Shown piece after piece: positions 15,401-24,400 of a stretch of 64,000 bases of DNA. Positions within the stretch are counted from its first letter, which is position 1; the number at the start of each line of letters is the position of its first letter. Under the pieces are notes generated by a model that saw only the letters and a list, made by a program, of their open reading frames with translations, was not told the origin of the DNA and ran no database searches. Made by a program: the position numbers and the translations under genes. The DNA comes from Rhabdornis inornatus (lineage: Eukaryota; Chordata; Aves; Passeriformes; Rhabdornithidae), in the NCBI GenBank assembly GCA_013397075.1, contig VWZS01000187.1, forward strand, positions 2,007,083 through 2,071,082. Direction: 5' to 3'.

Positions 15401-18400
15401 GCTGCTTTTTTCTTTCTTTAGATAAGATTCTCCAACATAAACATTAAATTTTAAATTTCAAAATTTAATGTTTATGCATGAGCACAGATTATGACAGAAT
15501 GTTTGTAGCTCCCCATGCCTTATACTAGAAGATTTGTACCAGGAATTAACATTTTAAAAACTCCAGTTCATCTGCAATTTTAGAACTCCAGAGAACTAGC
15601 CCAGTACTGGTATACCAACAAGAACAGTAATCAAATTCTGATCAAAACATGGTAGAAAACATGGCTACAACAGCTCATACTGTGTGCATGCTGACATGAG
15701 ACACACGTTGTACGGGCAGTTATACTACCGGCTTACACTGAAAATGCCAGGTGGAATCTGCTGAAGGCAATATCCTAAAGATCAGACAAAGCAAAGGGGA
15801 GACATTCTTCATGATCTGTTTCTGAAACACTGCTTTCTATTGCCTCACCATTCATCACAGTAGATTTTAACAACCTCATGTGGTGTAATGTTACTCATTT
15901 TGATAAGGCAAGCAGAAGACAGCAAGGAAAGGGTAAAAGATTAATGATGGAGGGTTAGTACGGTGAAGTTCAGGTTTCAGGCATGCACAGATGGTCACCA
16001 ACACACAGACTACAATTGACATATATATATAGCACTTACTGGACTAGGAATTGCATCTGGGTCTATTCTGTGCCTGGGTTTCTGCTGGGGTGGCAGCTCA
16101 TTAAGTTGCTTTTTTTTTTTTTTTAAAAAAAAAAAGAAAAAAGAGTGTCGCAGAGGAAAAAAAAAAAGAGAATAATATGCCAAAAAGTAACAGTGTTACT
16201 TCTCTCTACCTAAACCTGTAACACTGGAATTAGAAACATTTAGATGCTGGTTCATGCAATAGGACACATCAGCTTCTGCAGCATACACTGATCCCAAAAC
16301 CAGTCTTGCCAGAATATTGGGCTTGGCTCTGAACACCTTGCTAATGGAGGCAGTGGCTCACCTGCTCATTTTGGTTAGAAACTGAGGATTTATGCTTTAA
16401 GAACATGCTAACATGAAGGCAACTGACACAAGCCATTTGAGATTTCATTTAGTGGGAAAAAAGAGAGGCAGACAAGCAATTAAAGATTTACATTCTATGA
16501 AAAAAATACAATAGTAAGCTTTACATAAACCTGGAACCTAAAGAGGTAATATTTTTAAAATAGAAGTTCCTTCTGAATAACTTTAGTTCTGATCTAACTC
16601 AAGACTACATTATTTTCATGGTTTTGAAGTACAGAAACAGCATCAAGAGCAGTGGAAGGAACAGCACAGGAGACTAGTGGCAACAATACCACCAGGCTTA
16701 ATATTACTCATTATTGCTAACAATTCCATGTAACTGCTTATCCTGTCTCAGAACCTCCACTCTGAAAGATAATCCCAGTTTGAGAAGCTGTGCATATTTG
16801 ACTGATGTAGCATCATGACTTCATGACTCAAAAAAACAAACCAACTTTTTGACAGATTATAGGAAAAGCACTACAATCACCTCCTACCAACCATACCTTA
16901 AACATAGATCACACAGTTCACAGACTGTCACCTCAAAACCTGAAATTAGTTCATCTTAGAAAGTCATTATGCAAGAATCCAGAAATGGAGAAACAGGTTT
17001 AATCAAAGCCCTCAAGGATTCTCAAAGATAACACAGTACAGAAAAAGACCTGAGGAATTAGAGCAGTGATTTCCATATGCAGTGCCTTTCTTTAGTCACC
17101 AAGAAAATACTGCCTCTGGGCTTATTCATCACAAAAGACTGAAGGTGGATAGAAGAGAAACATAAGCAGGAAAACAGACTGATGTTCCTTCGAATGAGAA
17201 ACCTGTTTTCAGCTTTGGTCTTCGTCAGTTGCTTTATGCAAAGACACCATGGAAGAATTACACTGGTAAGAACAACAAGTAAGCTTACAGGACTAGGAAT
17301 GGAATCTGGATCCAAGCGTTTTGGTGGAGGTGGTGGTCCAGGTGGACTTCCATAATTTGGTGCTCCTGGATAGGCTCCTCCATAGTTTGGCTGGGGACCC
17401 CTCATCTGTCCAAAGGAACCTTAACAAGAAAAAAACATAAAAATCAAACAGTGGCTTAATACCAGGCATTTCTTCATTTGGCACTTCCCACATTTCCTGC
17501 CATTATAAAAAAAAACCCAAACCCTCAAGAAAAATAAAGTCACGTGCTTTTCAATTAATTACAATTAAACATATTTATCACAGTGCTTCAGCTTAGACTG
17601 GTACACTTCTATCAACAATCCAATAAACTTGTAGACACAGTCCTCAAAACCAGACTGAAGGAAACAGAGGTTTTCAGTCTGAACTCTATTAGCTCTACCT
17701 CAGCCCAAACCAGCACACTACTGTAAATAGCTTTAGAGTTGGTAATTGTTGATTGCAATGCACATTAAGATCATGCACTATGAACATTTACCTGCAGAAC
17801 TGTCTAATGGAAAGTGCACACAGAACAACCAAATAAGCTAGTGGGCAATCCCTAATTCTTCAAATGAAAGATATGCAAGGAGCTCCCTTGGGCAGTTTTG
17901 GCTTGTTTTAAATTACAGTAATAAGCTAATGTGTGGTTTTTGTCTTTTGTTTTGTAACTACCTGAAGCTATTTCATATTATTTTAGACAATTCCAGTCAC
18001 TTACAGAGTAACAGGATGATTTAGCCCATTAGTATTTTTACAGTTCATAGGAATTTGAACAGATATTTTTAAGTAATTTACCTGTCCAGCCATGCAAAGC
18101 TGCATGGGGGATGGGATTCTCAGTCCTAACATTTGCACATGATTACTTTATCCCAGCTATCTGTAAGTGTTATTGATTAAAAACCAGCCAAAACTGGCTT
18201 TAATTCAGAAAGCTTAACTGGTCTTACTTTTAAGTACACATTTAAGACATGCAAGCTTCTACAAGGGAGAAAAATACAGTTACGCAAATTAAAGGAGAAA
18301 ACAGCAACTCCTTTTTCAATGTTTAATGACTCCTTTCATACACATTGCACATGCACAGTGGCCACAAATTTAAAAAATATAAAATAAGGCTTTTCAGTAT

Positions 18401-21400
18401 TTCCGATGTCTATTTTTGAACATGTGACGTTGCAGACATTAAATTAGAGTCCATAATAAAATTTTGATCACAAATTCAAGTAGTATTATGGCACTAACTG
18501 CTATACACTTTTTTTGGCCAAGTAAGCTTGAATTCCTTTAGTTACATTAATCTGATTAAAACCTGTATTATAAAATATCTTAGAATGACACGATATTATC
18601 TCAGACACGAGCACAGGGAAACAAGAGGGAAGTTTTCATGTGCAGCCAGGAGCCCACAAGTGACAAGATGAAATCTAGCTCTCAGTTTGCAGCATACAGA
18701 GAATAAGTAACTTTAAATTCCTATACTAGGAATACTCACCATTCTGCTGCATTGGGTATCCTGGCTGAGGAGGATGAGTGGGAGGAGGTGGTCCATGGAG
18801 ACCACCCATGGGAGGCCCAGGGTGCAGCCCCGCCATAGTTGATGGAGGTGGTGGTGAGGATACATGATTAGGCTGGGATGATGGTGGTCCAGCAACTGTC
18901 TGCCCAGGCAGTGGTGGGCCTGGCATGGCAAGTGGCCTTGGAGCACCTGTGGTAGCAGGGTAAGAGGAAGGTCCAACCCCTGTAGAAGGAGGAGGTGGGG
19001 TAAAACCAGGAACTTGAGTAGGTAGGCGCTGAGTTGGTATTGTCTGAGCAGGAAACGGACGCTGTGCCAAAGGAAGGCCCTGAGACACACTGGTAGGAGG
19101 GGGTCCTTGGCTTGCACTGTAAGGTGTGTAGAGACCAGATCCTGTTGCACTACAGCTTCCTGAGACTGGAGGAACCGATGCTGGGGGACCCGGTAAGAAA
19201 AAAAAAGATAACATCATTTTCTTCTATCCTCAAGATAATTAAGATGCAAGAAAAACCCATTTGCTCCAGATCACCTGACTAAATCTACCACTTTCTCATC
19301 TTCAGATGAACTTACCAGTTCTAGCAGAGACAAATCTAAGTGACCATTCTCCTAGGCTGCTCAGAAAGCTGAAATTCCTTCAGGGGATCTGAAACTTGAC
19401 AGTTCTTTCATTGCCTTCTCTCTTAAAGTCTGAGCTGCTTATTTTACAAAATCAGAACACGTTTCAGGCTTCAGGGCCAGAAAAAAAGGGCAAAGCAGGG
19501 ATATACAAAACATAAACCACCACAAGTCTATCAACAGATTTCTTGAACTAAGTTTCTGTCTTGAATGCCCCACTCAGTTGGAGCCTGTAGATCAAGAATG
19601 GTTTTAAGCTTTGTGGTTTTAACAGCATGAAACTAGCACCATTTGTATGTAGTGCTGTACTATTTCTGCAATAATTTTTGACAAACATGCTGCCAAAAGT
19701 CTAAGGCAATCTGTATCCCCTACCTACTCCTAATTTTCCTGTAAATTCTACCTTACAAGATGCTTGTTAAAAAGTACTTAAGCAAAACAATTTTAAAATA
19801 GTTTTAGACTATTACAGACCAGCTTACACATCAAGACAAAACTCTAGTCTTCAATTTAAAAATCTACAGCAATGAGACTGTAGAACTAATACCATACCAT
19901 AAATTCAGTTTCTACTGTTAATTCAGTTGCTACTGTTTCAGTGTCTTCTTGACTTCCAGCAGAACCCTACACACAATCATTCAGAGTATTTTCAGACCTG
20001 TGTGATTTACATTTATGGGGCCCTTTTTCCTTTCTTTTTTTTTTTTGACCCGGCTGCTTTTTCTTTCTTTTGACTGCTTGCACAACAGTGGCAAGATATG
20101 TAGACTCTCTAACAGGTGACTTAGGGGTAGACTGTTCTGTGTTTCACAAGATTCACCTAGCCAAGGATCAATGTTACTTTCCTTTGCTATTCATGTCCAG
20201 CAGTGCCAGCACTGCCCCTTACAATAGTCTCAGTTCTGTTTTCCCCAATAATGACCTTATTAGTTAAGAAAACTACTGTTTACCATGGCAGATGTTAACA
20301 CCCAGAGAACTCTCATAACCATATGGTAATGAATCACTGACAAGAAAAAATCTTTTATGAAATTACTAGCAAAAATGAAAATCAATAGCATACTCGTGTA
20401 GCCAGGAAACCTTACCATAGCCCAGTCCAGCTGGGGGTGGAGCAGAGGCTGCAGTACTGCCAATTGTCATCCCTGCCATGTGATTCCTGAGCTGCTGCAC
20501 GCTGGCTGGGGAGGGCCCATATTGCTGGAACGTAGATATCTGGCTGACAGGCGTGGGTGCTGAGCCTGGCAGAAACGGCTGAGAAGCAGGTGGCCTGAGA
20601 GGGAAGATGACAAACTGAATTGATTCCTCTTTACAGAGGAAGTTACAATTCTCTGTGCCTTTCAAAACTGTTCTAGCGCATAAACACTATCTGGGTCTCT
20701 GATATTTACATGAAACATTGTAGCTCAGTTTTGGAAAAATAATTACATACTCTGCATGTACCTCAATCCCTTTCATCAAGCAAAAAAACACCCCAAAAAA
20801 ACTATTAGCTCTAAAAATACAAATTCTGTATTTTTGTTAATTCCATTTCAGCTATCACAACAAATCAGAAATGCTGCATAGAGCCTCTAGGGTGAGCAAC
20901 AGCAAAGCCTGCACAGCTATGTAAAAATGTTCTGCCACTCAAAATATTTGAACTCTCCAGGACTATTGCCACTTTCACCACAGAGGTAATGGCAGTATGT
21001 TTCTGGAAAAGATGTTGAAGAGCCTTAGATGACAGTAACTCAGGGATCCATAAGGAACAGAAGAGGCCCCAGAATCAATACTAAGAAATCATTCAGTAGA
21101 CTGCCACATGCTCCAGAGATCATTTCACACTGCCAAGAAACAAATACTACAGTTGTGTGGATGCAACTGATTTTTTTTAGGGGAAAATGAACACCACAAA
21201 GAATGTCTTAGGAGAAGAGGTTTCCATCAGTCACTGACATCTGCTCACATCCTTCCACAAATTTTTCATCTCCAGATATACTCACTGTCTAACGAATACC
21301 CCTGTGGCAAAATGTTGCTCCAAAACAATAACAAAGCAATGAAAAAAGTCAATATCCACCACAAAACCCCAAGTACTTAGTTTGATTCAGATCTAAGAAG

Positions 21401-24400
21401 ACTAGACCTAGCACAAGTCTACCAAGGCGGGATTTTGTTACAATTCACTCTTCTCATATGCACCTCTGCATCGGGGCTGTTGAGGCTGGAATTCCATTCT
21501 GCACATCTCCATGATCAAACTGACTGTATGCCACGGGGCCAGAAGGATGAGATGCTCCAGAGGCTGGAGGAGGAGCTCCAGTTGTTGGTGGGGCTCTTAA
21601 TGAACCTACAGCCATAAGGAAAAAAAAATTAAAATACCGCAAATTATAGAAACGAGGGCTTGAACCAACTACCATGAAAAATTCAAGCGCGGAATTGATA
21701 TAACAATACTCAATGAGCAACAAACAATTAATGCACAAATATTCTTAGCCAGTGTTACTAGTTACCATCTCCACAAAGATCAAGCAGAATATATGTGCTG
21801 TGGAAGGTCTTCAGAAGACAGCTTCATGTCTTATGAAGAAAAAAAATTATCTTGTCAATAAGGTACTGAATCCTTTCCCCTCCAAGTCCAATTATTTTTA
21901 TCTAAACCAAGAGTGTTCAGTGGAATCTAATGTTCATTACAGGTCAGTTTTCCCTACCTGAAAGGTAAACAGGCTATGCAAGCAGATTCCTTTTTCAAAA
22001 ATGACACAACTTACTGCATTTGTATATAACATAATGGGGGCCACCACAGACTGTTCTTTCCAGCCTCTCAAGCTTGGAGGCTAACACAAATACTTTTCCA
22101 TCTTTCAGACCGAGTTGGTTCAGTCACAGCCCAAATATATTTGCTTCAGAAACCAGTCTGTCCACAGACCACAAAATGTTGGATACAATACCAGCAGACC
22201 AACTGCAGTTTTTACTTCCAAAAAGAGAATATAAACTTCTCTTTTAATAATACTATATTAACAATGCTGGTAATTAGAACAACTGTATGACCATGCCTGT
22301 TAACCACAAGGGAACCTATTTCACATATGAGGTATCATTAAGTACAGATAACTAAAGCTGCCCCATGAGACCAGGCCCACGCATACACAGTTGTGTCACT
22401 CTGACAGTGACTGGCATGGCAAGTTTCAAATGGATTCTGAAAACTTCTTGTGAGGAATCATTACAAAATAGGAAATAAGGGGAGCCATTTCTCAATTCTA
22501 CAGTATAATTTATACCCTAAAGCATGAGGTTTCAACTCATATGTTTTATCTTATCTGCTACATCCAGTTCTTAGCAAACCTAAAGTAAAGGAAGGAATTA
22601 ACTAGGCCTTGTATGAATAACTGATAATTTCTTGCATTTCTTTGTTTATTACTGAACTTCCTCCTATTCTTCATTTTGAAACAAGATTTAATTACTCCTA
22701 GAGACATTTATTATTTTTATATACTTTAATCTCAATAATCTTGTCTTTTCTAAACTACTGTTATGGCACCTTCATCTTACTGTTCCTCTGGCTAAGCATT
22801 TCCTGATTTCTAACTGTTTGTATGTTATTTCTTTTTAATTTCTTTCGTGATATCTTGCATCTATTTTCCAAAGTCTTTGCTTTGACAGTACATGTAAACT
22901 GTTTGGCCTTCTTATCTTTTGTCTTTGAATGCATATTTAATCCAATTTCTGGAAGGACCCTACACACTTTTTTTATAAACATTAAGTTAAATTCCTCTAC
23001 TCCCAAATTTAACAGACATACCATTTGACAAATATGTGCTTACTTCAGAAAAAACTTCGTAAGTACTTTTTTCTAGTTCTCATCTCAAATACACTTCTGT
23101 CACCCCTATTGCAGACCGCTCAGTCACCGAAAAAGAAATCACTGCAACAGGTATAGGTACCTACTGGTTTATTAGCCTAAGATTCATTATTCCTGACAAA
23201 TCCTCAACATCTTTGCAATGTCCTTACTCATTACAGACCTCAAAATGGAGGTAGTTTACAGCCAAATGGGAAATGCCTATGATTTTCCTCAAAGCCTTGA
23301 GCCTGTATGGCTGTCTTCTGACATCCTAATCTTCTAAACAAATCTACACCTCCAGAAATAGCTCTTCCAAAATACCACTAGTTCAAAAAAAGGAAAAGTA
23401 CAATGTCGCTTCTTGCAGCATTTCTAATTTTTACATTTTGATTGCTAGTTGTGAAAAGATATTTCCTTCTTCAAGCCACAGCTTTTGGAAAAATAATTAT
23501 TCATAACATATCCTTGGATTCTAAGTATAGCCAAGGAAGTTAAAAACTTGTTTTTTCTCTCAAACAAAAGGACAAGCTACACAAATCTCACGACTTCCAG
23601 TAACAGCCTCCTGGTGGTTTGCGGAAATTTTTCATTTCTTTGCAATGCTATCATTTCAAACCTCACCTTCCCTCTCAAGGGTGAGACAGAGTTCTTTTAA
23701 ACTAAGGATTGTACCTGACAGAATCTGAATGGGCCAATTCAGGTTTTGAAATCAGATTTCAGAAAGCATTAGTCACAAGTCAGGTTTATCTATGAATCTG
23801 CATGCATAAGGGATTTCTGCTCGGGTTATTTCTTCATATCCTATTTATGCTTCTGGAATGCTGCCTACAGATAGATTGGGAAATGTGCCACCCACCTTTG
23901 CCTGAACAATCAGGTACCCAACCTCTGAGATAAGTATCCATACTAAATGGGAACTTGGCACAGAAGTGACACAGCACAAACACTCTCACAGAAAGGACAC
24001 CATTTACCTATGAAATTAGGTGCAAGAGAAGAAGTGTCAGAGTTGAGAGATACAGGAGAGCCCTTCAAAGGAAACCCCAAGGAAGGAAAGTAACCTGGAA
24101 AGACAGAATACACCAGTAAATCAAGCCTGAGAGACAGCCTTCCCCATGCTGAGAAGTCTGCAGTCCAGAAAATACCTCATACACAAAATTCATGTAATCT
24201 ACCACCTTGTTCCTTAAACTATACTCCCTTTCTTCTACCATGCACAACACATTACAAATGTAGTCTTTACATTAATACAAGTGTTAACATTTTCATAAAG
24301 CAAGCCTATGTAAAACAATATACAGCCTAACTGTTGCTGGTTTTAAGATAAATGTGTTTGCACTTTCAACTGCATGACCTCATCTGAAGGAAACCAACAG

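Larger units (their letters stand above)
14313..18739 (-). other. SEC24C introns around the 69-nt exon and exon 6 (exons excluded)
   Basis: 14313-16039 holds a consensus MEF2-type CTAAAAATAG (14420-14429), the perfect hairpin, and a short AT run (16020-16031). 16109-17288 begins with the T/A palindrome. 17420-18739 shows nothing recognised. Confidence 0.75.

Noticed and set aside
18713..19150. 145-codon minus-strand open frame overlapping SEC24C exon 5
   Set aside because: Alternate frame of the Pro-rich exon. The frame in phase with neighbouring exons is the other one.
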